NCBI RefSeq assembly: GCF_018069755.1
Contig: NZ_JAGQDE010000010.1
Span: 1 to 64,000, forward strand
Reading direction: 5' to 3'
DNA from: Ideonella aquatica
GTDB taxonomy: Bacteria > Pseudomonadota > Gammaproteobacteria > Burkholderiales > Burkholderiaceae_C
DNA: 64,000 nt
The notes under the pieces were generated by a model. It was not told the DNA's origin and did not search any database. It was given only the letters and a program-made list of their open reading frames with translations. A program made the translations under genes and the position numbers. Shown here piece after piece: positions 39,242 through 48,823 of the stretch (the stretch's first letter is position 1; each line of letters begins with the position of its first letter).

Positions 39242-40267
39242 ATGGCAGGCCGCAGCGGCGCCTCGGTGCTCGACGAGATCGACGGCCTGGCCGCCCAGTG
39301 CCCGCCCGGGATGCAGGTGCAGACGCTGTGCGAGATCGATGCGCGCGGCCGGCGCTGTGCCGTGCTGAGCTTCAGCGCCGGCCCCAGCGACCCGGCGCTG
39401 CCGGCCTTCGGCGTGTTCGGCGGCGTGCATGGCCTGGAGCGCATTGGCGTCGAGGTGGTGCTGGCCTTCCTGCGTGCTGTGCTGGCGCGCTGGGCCTGGG
39501 ATGTCTCGCTGCACGACCTGCTGAGCCGCGTGCGGCTGGTGGTGGTGCCGCTGGTCAACCCGGGCGGCCTGCTGCACGGCACGCGCGCCAATCCGGCGGG
39601 CGTGGACCTGATGCGCAACGCGCCGGTGGACTGCCGCCACGGCGCGCCCTGGGGCGTGGGCGGCCAGCGCATGAGCGCCCGCCTGCCCTGGTACCGCGGC
39701 CCGGCCGACGCACCGATGCAGCCCGAGGCGCAGGCGCTGTGCAACGTGGTCGAGCGCGAGCTGATCGGCCGGCCGCTGGCGATCAGCATCGACTGCCACT
39801 CGGGCTTTGGGCTGGAGGATCGGCTGTGGTTTCCGCACGCCCACACGCCCACCCCCATCGAGCACCTGCCCGAGCTGCACGTGCTGTCGCAGCTGTTGGA
39901 CGGCGCGCTGCCGCACCACCGCTACCGCTGTGAGCCGCAAAGCCTGCAGTACCTGGCGCATGGTGACCTGTGGGACCACCTGTACCTGCGCGCGCAGCAG
40001 CAGGCCGGCACCACGCTGCTCCCGCTGACGCTGGAGATGGGCTCCTGGCTGTGGGTCAAGAAGAACCCGCGCCAGGCCTTCAGCCGCCACGGCATCTTCA
40101 ACCCGCTGATCGCCCACCGCCAGCAGCGCGTGCTGCGCCGCCATCTGGCGCTGCTCGATCACCTGATGCGCGCCGCCGCCAGCCAGCACCGCTGGCGGCC
40201 CGCAGCGCCGGCACGCGAGGCCGCCCGCGAGGCCGCGTGGCGGCATTGGTACGGGGCACGCCCATGA
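39242..40267 (+). CDS. M14-like zinc carboxypeptidase-family protein
   Basis: A 341-residue protein with the zinc-site pattern of M14 peptidases and related deacylases: HxxE in FGGVHGLERIGVEV and a later His in SIDCHSGFG. An Arg/Asn block (VVVPLVNPGGLLHGTRANPAGVDLMRNAP) matches the substrate-binding part of these enzymes. The ATG at 39242 is chosen; a GTG at 39191 would add 17 residues. No signal peptide, so a cytoplasmic peptide- or amide-processing role is likely. Its stop overlaps the next start (ATGA), suggesting coupled expression with a hydrolase. Confidence 0.75.
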   Translation: MAGRSGASVLDEIDGLAAQCPPGMQVQTLCEIDARGRRCAVLSFSAGPSDPALPAFGVFGGVHGLERIGVEVVLAFLRAVLARWAWDVSLHDLLSRVRLVVVPLVNPGGLLHGTRANPAGVDLMRNAPVDCRHGAPWGVGGQRMSARLPWYRGPADAPMQPEAQALCNVVERELIGRPLAISIDCHSGFGLEDRLWFPHAHTPTPIEHLPELHVLSQLLDGALPHHRYRCEPQSLQYLAHGDLWDHLYLRAQQQAGTTLLPLTLEMGSWLWVKKNPRQAFSRHGIFNPLIAHRQQRVLRRHLALLDHLMRAAASQHRWRPAAPAREAAREAAWRHWYGARP

Positions 40268-41025
40268 CGCCCGCGCCGCGCACCTGGGTGCTGTTGCGCG
40301 GTCTGACCCGCGAGGCCGCACACTGGGGCGATTTCGTGCCGGCCCTGCAGGCCGCGCTGCCGCACGCCCGCCTGCTGTGTGTGGATCTGCCGGGCGCCGG
40401 CACCGCGCACCGGCAGGCCTGTCCGCCCACGATCGCGGCGATCACCGCGCACTGCCGCGCCGCGGCCCAGGCCGCCGGCGCGACCGGGCCGCTGGGTCTG
40501 CTCGGGCTGTCGATGGGCGGCATGGTGGCCGCCGACTGGCTGCTGCGCCATCCGAGCGAGGTGCAGACGGCGGTGCTGGTCAACAGCAGCGTGGCGGGCC
40601 TGAGCCCGCTGCACCACCGTCTGCGCCCGGGCCACTGGCCGCGGCTGCCGGCGCTGGCCCTGGGCTGGGGCAGCGCGGCCGCTGAGGCGCAGGTGCTGGG
40701 CCTGAGCAGCGGTCGCCGCCCGCTGCCGCCCGAGTGGCTGGCCCACTGGACCGCGATCCAACGCCAGCGGCCTGTCAGCCGCGGCAACGCGCTGCGCCAG
40801 CTGTGGGCCGCGGCGCGCTACCGCCTGCCGCCCGGCCGACCGGCGATGCCGGTGCTGGTGCTGTGCAGCCTGGGCGATGCGATGGTCTCGCCCGCCTGCT
40901 CGGCCGCGCTGGCGCGGCATTGGGACTGCCCGCTGTGGGAGCACCCCCGCGCTGGCCACGACCTGGCGCTGGACGATCCGCAGTGGCTGGCGCAGGCGGT
41001 GGCGCGCTGGGCGGCCGGTGCCTGA
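40264..41025 (+). CDS. Alpha/beta hydrolase
   Basis: A 253-residue alpha/beta-hydrolase fold protein. The nucleophile elbow is GLSMGG with Ser83; a late Asp (CSLGDAMVSP) and His (RAGHDLALDD) complete the triad. The N-terminal VLLRGLTREAAHWGDFVPAL replaces the usual HG oxyanion motif with RGL. It overlaps the M14-like gene by ATGA. Substrate unknown. Confidence 0.82.
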   Translation: MTPAPRTWVLLRGLTREAAHWGDFVPALQAALPHARLLCVDLPGAGTAHRQACPPTIAAITAHCRAAAQAAGATGPLGLLGLSMGGMVAADWLLRHPSEVQTAVLVNSSVAGLSPLHHRLRPGHWPRLPALALGWGSAAAEAQVLGLSSGRRPLPPEWLAHWTAIQRQRPVSRGNALRQLWAAARYRLPPGRPAMPVLVLCSLGDAMVSPACSAALARHWDCPLWEHPRAGHDLALDDPQWLAQAVARWAAGA

Positions 41026-41874
41026 TCAGGCCAGAATGAAGCGCCGCAGGGCAGCGAAGGCGGCATCGGGTTCGTCGCGCCAGGCGCCGTGGCCGGAGCC
41101 CTCGAACACCGCCAGCTCGGCCAGGCCGGGTGGCAGCGCCGCGGCGATGTCCTGGCTGTCGGCCAGCGGGCACACCGGGTCCTGCGCGCCGGCCATCACC
41201 AGCACCGGGCACTGCGCGCGCGCCAGACCGGGCAGCAGGTCCATGCTCTGCTGCTCGCCGCTGGCCGAAGCGAACAGGATGGCCTCGTTGAAGACGATGC
41301 GGCGTGTCGCCTCGTCGCTGCGCGCGGGCGTGGTGTTGTACAGCGGCAGGCAGACCTGGCGGTAGGGCGCCCAGGTGGCCTCGGAGGGCTGGCGCCAGAA
41401 GGCCTCGGCCACCGCGCGCGCTGCCGCGCCGCCCAGGCGCTCGAACATCGCCAGCTTGCGCGCCAGCCCCAGGTGCGGCGAGGTGCTGGAGAGGATCACC
41501 TTGGCGGCATGGCCCGGGTGCCGCGCCAGATAGCGCTGGGCGACGAAGCCGCCAAAGCTCTGGCCCAGCACGAGGGGGCGGGTGAGGCCCAGCGCATCGC
41601 TCAGCCGCACCACGTCGTCGGCGAAGGTGTCCAGCGTCCACTCGTCGGCCGGCCGGCGGTCGCTGCGGCCGTGGCCGCGGTGGTCGTAGTAGACGATCTG
41701 CGCCACGTCGGCCAGGCGCGAAAAGGCCGGCTTGAAGCCGCTGTGGTCGTAGCCGGGGCCGCCGTGCAGCAGGATCAGCGTGGGCTTCTCGCGCATCGAC
41801 GGGCCATCAGGTACCAGGCCCGGGCCCTCGATGTCGACGAAGAGGCGGACGCCGGGTTCGATCTCGATGCGCAT
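41026..41874 (-). CDS. Proline iminopeptidase-like alpha/beta hydrolase
   Basis: A 282-residue hydrolase with the proline-iminopeptidase oxyanion motif HGGPG (residues 37-41), the segment YYDHRGHGRSDR and nucleophile elbow GQSFGG (Ser106). Late catalytic residues are in AGAQDPVCP (Asp) and EGSGHGAWRDEPD (His). Probably removes N-terminal residues from short peptides, though esterase activity is possible. Convergent with the hydrolase at 40264 (stops adjacent). Confidence 0.85.
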   Translation of the reverse strand: MRIEIEPGVRLFVDIEGPGLVPDGPSMREKPTLILLHGGPGYDHSGFKPAFSRLADVAQIVYYDHRGHGRSDRRPADEWTLDTFADDVVRLSDALGLTRPLVLGQSFGGFVAQRYLARHPGHAAKVILSSTSPHLGLARKLAMFERLGGAAARAVAEAFWRQPSEATWAPYRQVCLPLYNTTPARSDEATRRIVFNEAILFASASGEQQSMDLLPGLARAQCPVLVMAGAQDPVCPLADSQDIAAALPPGLAELAVFEGSGHGAWRDEPDAAFAALRRFILA

Positions 41875-41884
41875 GGCCGACCGC

Positions 41885-42469
41885 TCAGAAGGTCCAGCGG
41901 CCCTCGGCAGCGATGGCCGACAGCGGCAGGCGGTCGTTCGGCTCCTCGCGGGCCTTCAGGCCTTCGGGCAGGGCTTCCTTCGGGCCCCGCTTGCCGATGG
42001 CCACCACGGCGTGGATCTGTGCATCGTCGGGCAGGCCCAGCGCGGTGCTCAGCACGGCAGCATCAAAGCCGCCCATGCCGTGGGTGATGTAGCCCATCAG
42101 GTGGGCCTGCACCGCCAGGCTCATCCAGGCGGCGCCGGCATCAAAGGCGTGCCAGGGGTTGGGCTTGGCGTCGGTGGCGCCGGGGGCGACCGAGGTCTTC
42201 TTCGAGGCCACGACCAGCAGCACCGAGGCCTTGTTTGCCCAGCCCTGGTTGAAGGGCACCAGGCCGGCCAGGATGCCGGCGAAGGCGCCGCTGCCGGCGT
42301 GGCCGTAGACGAAGCGCCAGGGCTGGATGTTCGACGCCGACGGCGACCAGCGGGCGGCCTCCAGCAGCGTGTCCAGGTCGGCCTGGGGCATGGCCTCGCC
42401 GGTGAAGGAGCGCGGCGACCAGCGGGCGGTGAACAGTTCGGCGACGGGGTGGGCGGCTTGGCGGGGCAT
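41885..42469 (-). CDS. Nitroreductase-family protein
   Basis: A 194-residue FMN-dependent nitroreductase-fold protein: RWSPRSFTGEAM near the N-terminus, LLEAARWSPSASNIQPWRFVY for FMN and substrate contacts, and HGMGGFDAA plus VAIGKRG near the C-terminus. The ATG at 42469 gives the usual N-terminus; an upstream in-frame start at 42598 lies in the metY promoter region. It is 10 bp downstream of the iminopeptidase-like gene start on the same strand order, so the two may be co-transcribed. Confidence 0.88.
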   Translation of the reverse strand: MPRQAAHPVAELFTARWSPRSFTGEAMPQADLDTLLEAARWSPSASNIQPWRFVYGHAGSGAFAGILAGLVPFNQGWANKASVLLVVASKKTSVAPGATDAKPNPWHAFDAGAAWMSLAVQAHLMGYITHGMGGFDAAVLSTALGLPDDAQIHAVVAIGKRGPKEALPEGLKAREEPNDRLPLSAIAAEGRWTF

Positions 42470-42613
42470 GGGCGTGGGTGTGAGGTGGACGAGCGCGCCA
42501 TTGTGGCGGTGTTGCGGCGAGGATGCTGATGCAGGGATGTCGCTTGGCAGCGCCGCCCTGGCGGACCTATCCTTCGCGCCGTCCCATCCGAACATCACCG
42601 AGGAGACTCACGC

Positions 42614-43903
42614 ATGACCTGGCGCTTTGAGACCGTGTCCGTCCATGGCGGCTACTCGCCCGACCCCACCACCAAGTCGGTGGCGGTGCCCATCTACCAG
42701 ACCGTGGCCTATGCCTTTGACAGCGCCCAGCACGGCGCCGACCTGTTCGACCTGAAGGTGCCGGGCAACATCTACACCCGCATCATGAACCCGACCAACG
42801 ATGTGCTGGAGCAGCGCATCGCGGCCCTGGAAGGCGGCATCGCCGCGCTGGTGCTGGCCTCGGGTCAGGCGGCGGTGACCTACGCCATCCAGACCATCAC
42901 CGAGGCCGGCGACAACATCGTCGCCTCCAGTGCGCTGTACGGCGGCACCTACAACCTGCTGGCCCACACGCTGCCGCAGTTCGGGGTGGCCACGCGCTTT
43001 GCCAACTACCGCGACCCGGCCAGCTTCGAGGCGCTGATCGATGGCAAGACCAAGGCGGTCTTCGTCGAGTCGCTGGGCAACCCGCAGGGCAACATCACCG
43101 ACATCGGCCAGATCGCCGAGATCGCCCACCGCCACGGCGTGCCGCTGATCGTCGACAACACCGTGCCCAGCCCCTACCTGTGCCGGCCCTTCGAGCATGG
43201 CGCCGACATCGTGGTGCACTCGCTGACCAAGTACTGCGGTGGCCACGGCAACAGCCTGGCGGGCGCGATCGTCGACTCGGGCAAGTTCCCGTGGGCGCAG
43301 CACAAGGAGCGCTTCCCGCGCCTGAACACGCCGGATGTGAGCTACCACGGCGTGGTCTACACCGAGGCCCTGGGCCCGGCCGCCTACATCGGCCGCGCCC
43401 GTGTGGTGCCGCTGCGCAACACCGGTGCCGCGCTGTCACCGTTCAACGCCTTCCTGATCCTGCAGGGCCTGGAAACACTGGCGCTGCGCATGGACCGCAT
43501 CAGCGCCAACGCGCTGGCAGTGGCCAAGTTCCTGCAGCAGCACCCCAAGGTCGACTGGGTCAACTACGCCGGCCTGCCCGATCACCCCGACCACGCGCTG
43601 GTGCAAAAGTACCTGTCCGGCCAGGCCTCGGGCCTGCTGACCTTCGGCCTGAAGGGCCCGGCCGGCGGCGGCCGCGAGCGCGGTGCCCGCTTCCTGGACG
43701 CGCTGCAGCTGTTCACCCGCCTGGTCAACATCGGCGACGCCAAGTCGCTGGCCACCCACCCGGCCAGCACCACGCACCGCCAGCTGGGGCCGGAGGAACT
43801 GGTCAAGGCCGGGGTGAGCGAAGACACGGTGCGGCTGTCGATCGGCATCGAGCACATCGACGACCTGCTGGCCGATCTGGGCGAGGCGCTGGCCGCCGTC
43901 TGA
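42614..43903 (+). CDS. metY: O-acetylhomoserine sulfhydrylase
   Basis: A 429-residue PLP enzyme of the Cys/Met metabolism family, making homocysteine from O-acetylhomoserine and sulfide. The length (about 430) and motifs [44 protein letters not shown] and the PLP lysine Lys206 in [10 protein letters not shown] are those of MetY rather than the shorter MetB/MetC. GGAG precedes the ATG. It is followed 20 bp later by a persulfide-dioxygenase-like gene, a sulfur-handling pair. Confidence 0.94.
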   Translation: MTWRFETVSVHGGYSPDPTTKSVAVPIYQTVAYAFDSAQHGADLFDLKVPGNIYTRIMNPTNDVLEQRIAALEGGIAALVLASGQAAVTYAIQTITEAGDNIVASSALYGGTYNLLAHTLPQFGVATRFANYRDPASFEALIDGKTKAVFVESLGNPQGNITDIGQIAEIAHRHGVPLIVDNTVPSPYLCRPFEHGADIVVHSLTKYCGGHGNSLAGAIVDSGKFPWAQHKERFPRLNTPDVSYHGVVYTEALGPAAYIGRARVVPLRNTGAALSPFNAFLILQGLETLALRMDRISANALAVAKFLQQHPKVDWVNYAGLPDHPDHALVQKYLSGQASGLLTFGLKGPAGGGRERGARFLDALQLFTRLVNIGDAKSLATHPASTTHRQLGPEELVKAGVSEDTVRLSIGIEHIDDLLADLGEALAAV

Positions 43904-43923
43904 CGCCACGGGACCCGACGACC

Positions 43924-44673
43924 ATGATCTTCCGCCAGCTCTTCGAGCCCCTGTCTTGCACCTACACCTACCTGCTCGGCTGCGAGCAGACCGGGCAGGC
44001 GCTGCTGATCGACCCGGTGGTCAATGCCATCGACCGTGACCTGGCACTGCTGCAGCAACTGGGGCTGCGGCTGGCCTGGACCGTCGAGACCCACATCCAT
44101 GCCGACCACATCACCGGTGCGCGCCACCTGAAGGAGCGGGTGGGCTCGCGCATCGCGGTGGCGGCGCTGGATGCGCTGCCCTGCGCCGACCTGGGCCTGC
44201 AGGACGGCGTGCCGCTGACCCTGGGTGAGCTGAGCCTGCTGCCCATCCACACCCCCGGCCACACCGCGCACCACCTGGCTTTTGCAGGCGCTGGGCGGCT
44301 GTTCACCGGTGACGCCCTGCTGATCGAAGGCTGCGGCCGCACCGATTTCCAGGGCGGCAGTGCGGCCGATCTGTACCGCAGCATCCACCAGCGCCTGTTC
44401 ACCCTGCCCGATGAGACCCTGGTCTACCCCGGCCACGATTACCAGGGCCGCCAGGTCTCGTCCATCGGCCAGGAAAAGGCGCGCAACCCGCGCCTGGGCC
44501 AGGGCCGCAGCGCGGCTGAGTTTGAGGCGCTGATGGCCGCGCTGAACCTGCCTTACCCGAAGTTCATCGACCACGCCGTGCCCGGCAACCGCGACTGCGG
44601 CCGCTGCCCCGATGACCTGCCCACCCAGCTGCAGGCCTACTGTGGCCGCATGACGGAGAGTCCGCAGGGCTGA
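43924..44673 (+). CDS. ETHE1-like persulfide dioxygenase (MBL fold)
   Basis: A 249-residue metallo-beta-lactamase-fold protein of the ETHE1 type that oxidises glutathione persulfide to sulfite. The iron-binding motif is H57-I-H59-A-D61-H62, followed by HTPGHT and FTGDALLIEGCGRTDFQGGS, the ETHE1 signature, then YPGHDYQGRQVSSIGQEK. Together with metY it would dispose of sulfide/persulfide sulfur. Two C-terminal Cys (RDCGRCPDD) are also seen in bacterial homologues. Confidence 0.9.
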   Translation: MIFRQLFEPLSCTYTYLLGCEQTGQALLIDPVVNAIDRDLALLQQLGLRLAWTVETHIHADHITGARHLKERVGSRIAVAALDALPCADLGLQDGVPLTLGELSLLPIHTPGHTAHHLAFAGAGRLFTGDALLIEGCGRTDFQGGSAADLYRSIHQRLFTLPDETLVYPGHDYQGRQVSSIGQEKARNPRLGQGRSAAEFEALMAALNLPYPKFIDHAVPGNRDCGRCPDDLPTQLQAYCGRMTESPQG

Positions 44674-44734
44674 GCGCTGGACAGCCGGGCGCTGTGCGTT
44701 AATAATGTGCGCCCTGCACATTTAAAGGACTGCC

Positions 44735-45430
44735 ATGCCCGCCCGCCACCCGACCCCCGCCCTCGCCCTGCTGCTGGGCGCCCTGCTGGCGGCGCCGCTC
44801 GCCGCGTCGGCTGGCACCCAGATCGGCGCCAGCGGCAAGACCTTTGCGTCCGATGCCTGGGCCTGCGCACTGCACCCCACGCGCGGCTACGCGCCGCAGG
44901 TGGTGGCTGGCCTGTACCAGCCCGCGCCCACCGCCAGCGCCAAGGTGCTGCTCAATGGCCAGCGGGTGGCGCGGGTGGATGCCGCCGCGCCGTCGGCCAC
45001 GGTGTGGCTGGCCAACGGCCTGAACAGCGTGGGCGTGAAGATCAACAAGAAGAACAACGACGCCTTTGCCTTTGACGCTGCGCTGACCTACCCCAACCAG
45101 CCCAACGCCTGCATTCCTGACACCAGCGCCAATGTCGTGGCCGGCAATGTTGAGACCGCTGCCTCGGGCAAGTCGTATGCGGTGGTGCAGCCGGGCTGCG
45201 CGCGCAACCCGCTCACCGGCCGCACCCAGGCGTTCGTCAACCTGTTTGACGCCGGCACCTGGCTGCTGAATGTGTCGGTCAACGGCGTGCCGCTCACCCA
45301 GCTCAACGGCACCACCCGCATCAGCGTGCCGGTGTTTCTGGAGACCGGGCTGAACCTGATCACCGCAGCCAACGGCACGCTGTCGGTGGACGCCTACGTG
45401 CGCGACGTGCCCGCCGGCTTCTGCCTCTGA
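44735..45430 (+). CDS. Exported hypothetical protein
   Basis: A 231-residue predicted secreted protein with a signal peptide (LALLLGALLAAPLAASAG). The mature protein is beta-rich with two similar halves, each opening with a GxSGKTFA/SGKSYA-like phrase and carrying a Cys (ASGKTFASDAWACAL; ASGKSYAVVQPGCAR), suggesting an internal duplication. AAAGGA precedes the ATG, and TTAATAAT lies upstream as a possible -10 element. Family unknown. Confidence 0.72.
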   Translation: MPARHPTPALALLLGALLAAPLAASAGTQIGASGKTFASDAWACALHPTRGYAPQVVAGLYQPAPTASAKVLLNGQRVARVDAAAPSATVWLANGLNSVGVKINKKNNDAFAFDAALTYPNQPNACIPDTSANVVAGNVETAASGKSYAVVQPGCARNPLTGRTQAFVNLFDAGTWLLNVSVNGVPLTQLNGTTRISVPVFLETGLNLITAANGTLSVDAYVRDVPAGFCL

Positions 45431-45436
45431 TCGGGC

Positions 45437-46381
45437 TCACAGCGGCGCCGGCGTGGCGCCCGCCGGCGCCGCCTGCGCCTGCTCCACCACCTCGCGCGTC
45501 AGGTGCGGCGCAAAGACGGTGATGAAGTCATAGGCGTAGCGGCGCAGCAGGCTGCCGCGGCGCACGCCCACCATCGTGGTGTTGATCGCGAACAGCTGGC
45601 GCGCGTCGATGGCGCGCAGGTGGGTGTCGCGCTGCTCATCAAACGCGATCGCGGCGATGATGCCCACGCCCAGGCCCAGCTCCACATAGGTCTTGATGAC
45701 GTCGGCGTCCATCGCGCTGAGCACCACCTGCGGCCGCAGACCGGCACGGGTGAAGGCGTCGTCGATGCTGCCGCGGCCGGTGTAGCCGGCCTCGTAGGTG
45801 ATCACCGGGTAGGCGGCCAGGCGCTCCAGCGTCAGCGGTGCGTCCAGCAGCGCGTGCCCCGGCGGCACCACCACCGCGTGGCTCCAGCGGTAGCAGGGCA
45901 GGGCCGCCAGCTCGGGCGCCTCGGCCAGGTAGTGCGACGCAATGCCGATGTCGGCCACGCCCGACAGCAGCATCTGCGCCACCTGGGCCGGCGAGCCCTG
46001 GTGCATCTGCAGCTGCACCTGCGGGTGGGTGGCGCGGAAATCATGCACCGCCGACGGCAGCGCAAAACGCGCCTGCGAGTGGGTGGCGGCAATGCTCAGC
46101 ACGCCGGCATCGCCCAGGCGGAAATCATCGCCCGCGCGCTGCAGGTTCTCGGCGTCCAGCAGCAGCTTCTCCACCCAGGGCAGCACGCGCTCGCCGGCGG
46201 CCGTCAGCCCGGTCAGGCGCTTGCCGGCGCGCACGAAGATCTCCACGCCCAGCTCGTCCTCCAGCTCGCGGATCTGCCGGCTCACCCCGGGCTGCGAGGT
46301 GTGCAGCGCAGCGGCCACATCGGTCAGGTTGAAGGCGCGGCGGTGGGCTTCACGCACGGAGCGCAGCTGCTGAAAGTTCAT
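45437..46381 (-). CDS. cysB: CysB-type LysR regulator of sulfur assimilation
   Basis: A 314-residue LTTR of the CysB/Cbl subgroup. It starts MNFQQLRSVREA, with HTH FNLTDVAAALHTSQPGVSRQIRELEDELGVEIFVR, followed by GKRLTGLT. The effector domain has IATHSQARFALP and ITYEAGYTGRGSIDDAF, which bind O-acetylserine or sulfate-type ligands in characterised members, and GLGVGIIAAIAFDE. It probably regulates the sulfate operon about 8 kb upstream. Convergent with the exported protein gene at 44735. Confidence 0.92.
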   Translation of the reverse strand: MNFQQLRSVREAHRRAFNLTDVAAALHTSQPGVSRQIRELEDELGVEIFVRAGKRLTGLTAAGERVLPWVEKLLLDAENLQRAGDDFRLGDAGVLSIAATHSQARFALPSAVHDFRATHPQVQLQMHQGSPAQVAQMLLSGVADIGIASHYLAEAPELAALPCYRWSHAVVVPPGHALLDAPLTLERLAAYPVITYEAGYTGRGSIDDAFTRAGLRPQVVLSAMDADVIKTYVELGLGVGIIAAIAFDEQRDTHLRAIDARQLFAINTTMVGVRRGSLLRRYAYDFITVFAPHLTREVVEQAQAAPAGATPAPL

Positions 46382-46591
46382 GCGGGCAAACGCCTGGACG
46401 GGGCGCGTTCATCGGAAAGCGCATTATCAAAAGCTCTGGCGCGCATCCCAACAACGAAATCAGCCTATCGCTATACCGTCAGCGCATAACCAGACACGCT
46501 CAGCGTCGCGGGTTCTAGGTGATGCATCGGCACGGGCCTTGTCCTAGCATCGTCGGCCGACCGGGCCACTGACCCGGCACAAGGGAGCCTC

Positions 46592-48778
46592 ATGACATGC
46601 ACTGCACTCTTCAGCCGCGCCGCGTGCTACACCCTGCTTCTGCTGGCCACCGGGAGCACCGTGGCTGACGCCCGCCCACCCGCCGCCCCCGTGCGCGACG
46701 TGGTGGACACCTACCACGGCGTGGCGGTGCACGACCCCTACCGCGACCTGGAGGATCTGAAGAACCCTGCCACCCAGGCCTGGCTGAAGGCGCAGAGCGA
46801 GTACGCCACCCAGACCCTGGCCGCCATCGCCGGCCGCGACGCCCTGGCCGCGCGCATCGCGGAGCTCACCCAGAGCGGCGGCGACGCCATCAGCGCCATG
46901 GTGCGTGTGCGCGGCGGCCGCGTGTTCTACCTCAAGCGCCCCGAGGGCAGCAGCCAGTTCAAGCTGATGGTGCGCGACCGCCTCAGCGGCGCCGAGCGCG
47001 TGCTGGTCGACCCCGACAGCATTGCCCGCCGCAAGGGCGGCGTGCCGCACGCCATCAACTACATGATGCCGTCCTGGGATGGCCGCCTGGTGGCCTACGG
47101 CCTGTCGGCCGCCGGCTCCGAGGACGCCTGGCTGCACGTCATCGACACCGACACCGCCCGCGAGCGCATCCGCCCGGTGCCGCGCGTACAAGAGGCCCTG
47201 GTCCACTGGACCCCCGACAGCCGCGCCCTCACCTACAACCAGCTGCGCCGCCTGCCGCCCTCTGCCGACCCCACCGAGTTCTACCTGGACAGCACGGTCT
47301 ACCTGCAGCGCCTGGGCGAGGCCAAGCCGCAGCCCATCTTCGGCCGCCTGCTGCGCCACGACCTGGGCATCGACCGGCTGGACGTGGCCGGCGTGCAGTT
47401 CCAGGCCGGCAGCCGTTTCATGGTGGCCCGCACCACCGACACCACGGTGCCCGAGGGCCGCATCTTCGTGGCCCCGCTGTCCGACCTGGGCCGCCCGCGC
47501 GCGCGCTGGCGCGCCCTGGTCACCGCCGCTGACCAGGTCACCGACCTGGCGCTGGACGGCGACCGGCTCTACCTGCGCACCCGCAAGAACGCCCCGCGCG
47601 GCCGCTGGCTGGCGCTCGATCTGGCGCGCGGCGACACCCTGGCCGACGCCCGCACCGCCGTCACCGCGCCGGACCAGGGCGTGCTCCAGCGCCTGCTGCC
47701 GCGCCCCGACGGCCTGCTGGTGACCGTGAGCCAAGGCTTCTCGCAGCAACTGATGCGCGTGGGCGCCGACGGCACCGTGGCCGCACCCCTCACGCCCGGC
47801 CTGAGCGGCTACCACGAGGCCGTGACCGACCTGGGCCGCGCCGACGACATCTGGCTGCGCACCAGCGAATGGACCGCGCCGCCGCGCATCCTGCGCACCC
47901 AGGCCGACGGCCCGCCGCTGGACACCGGCCTGCTGCCCGCGCGCCTGCCCAAGGGCGCGCCCGCCCTGGTGGCGCGCGAGGTGATGGTGCCCAGCCACGA
48001 CGGCGTGCAAGTGCCGCTGGCCATCGTCCACCGCGCCGACCTGGCCCTGGACGGCCAGCGCCCCACGCTGCTGGAGGGCTACGCCGCCTACGGCTTCTCC
48101 ATCGAAGCCCACTACGGCCGCCGCAACCTGGCCTGGCTGGAAAAGGGCGGCGTGCTGGCCTTCGTCAACGCGCGCGGCAGCGGCGCCTTTGGCGACACCT
48201 GGCACCGCGCCGGCTTCAAGACCACCAAGCCCAACACCTGGAAGGACGGCATCGCCGCGGCGAAGTACCTGATCGGTCAGGGCATCACCCGCCCCGCCAA
48301 GCTGGCCATCAGCGGGGGCAGCGCCGGTGGCATCTTTGTGGGCCGCGCCACCACAGAGGCGCCCGAGCTGTTCGCGGCCGCCGTCTACGAGGTGGGCAGC
48401 CTTGACAACGTGCGCGCCGAGTTCACCGCCAACGGCATCACCAACATCTCGGAGTTCGGCACCGTCAAGGACCCGGCCGAGTTCAAGGCCCTGCTCGAGA
48501 TGAGCACCTACCACCAGATCCGGGACGGCGTGGCCTACCCCGCGGTGCTGCTGATCCACGGCCTGAACGACCCGCGCGTGGAGGTGTGGAACAGCAGCAA
48601 GACCGCCGCCCGCCTGCAGGCCGCCAATCCGAACGGCAAGCCGGTGCTGCTGCGCCTGGACGCCCAGGCCGGCCACGGCATCGGCAGCACCGCCAACCAG
48701 TTCGACCAGCAGGTGGCCGACATGTTCAGCTTTCTGTGGTGGCAGATGGGCGAGGTGCAGGGGCCCGTGCTGCGCTGA
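46592..48778 (+). CDS. Prolyl oligopeptidase family serine peptidase (S9)
   Basis: A 728-residue protein: possible signal peptide (ACYTLLLLATGSTVADA), seven-bladed propeller to about residue 450, then the alpha/beta hydrolase domain. Catalytic triad by position: Ser577 in GGSAGG, Asp660 in HGLNDPRVE and His695 in AGHGIGST. DPYRDLEDLKNPATQAWLKAQ is the usual N-terminal family sequence. Cleaves short Pro-containing peptides, probably in the periplasm. Confidence 0.92.
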   Translation: MTCTALFSRAACYTLLLLATGSTVADARPPAAPVRDVVDTYHGVAVHDPYRDLEDLKNPATQAWLKAQSEYATQTLAAIAGRDALAARIAELTQSGGDAISAMVRVRGGRVFYLKRPEGSSQFKLMVRDRLSGAERVLVDPDSIARRKGGVPHAINYMMPSWDGRLVAYGLSAAGSEDAWLHVIDTDTARERIRPVPRVQEALVHWTPDSRALTYNQLRRLPPSADPTEFYLDSTVYLQRLGEAKPQPIFGRLLRHDLGIDRLDVAGVQFQAGSRFMVARTTDTTVPEGRIFVAPLSDLGRPRARWRALVTAADQVTDLALDGDRLYLRTRKNAPRGRWLALDLARGDTLADARTAVTAPDQGVLQRLLPRPDGLLVTVSQGFSQQLMRVGADGTVAAPLTPGLSGYHEAVTDLGRADDIWLRTSEWTAPPRILRTQADGPPLDTGLLPARLPKGAPALVAREVMVPSHDGVQVPLAIVHRADLALDGQRPTLLEGYAAYGFSIEAHYGRRNLAWLEKGGVLAFVNARGSGAFGDTWHRAGFKTTKPNTWKDGIAAAKYLIGQGITRPAKLAISGGSAGGIFVGRATTEAPELFAAAVYEVGSLDNVRAEFTANGITNISEFGTVKDPAEFKALLEMSTYHQIRDGVAYPAVLLIHGLNDPRVEVWNSSKTAARLQAANPNGKPVLLRLDAQAGHGIGSTANQFDQQVADMFSFLWWQMGEVQGPVLR

Positions 48779-48823
48779 CCCCACCCCGCATTGAGACCCA
48801 GAGCCACCGCTGGAGAAGAACCG

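Noticed and set aside
44705-44721. ATGTGC-GCCCT-GCACAT as a CRP or FNR site
   Set aside because: Arms and spacing do not match either consensus well; kept only as an uncharacterised inverted repeat.
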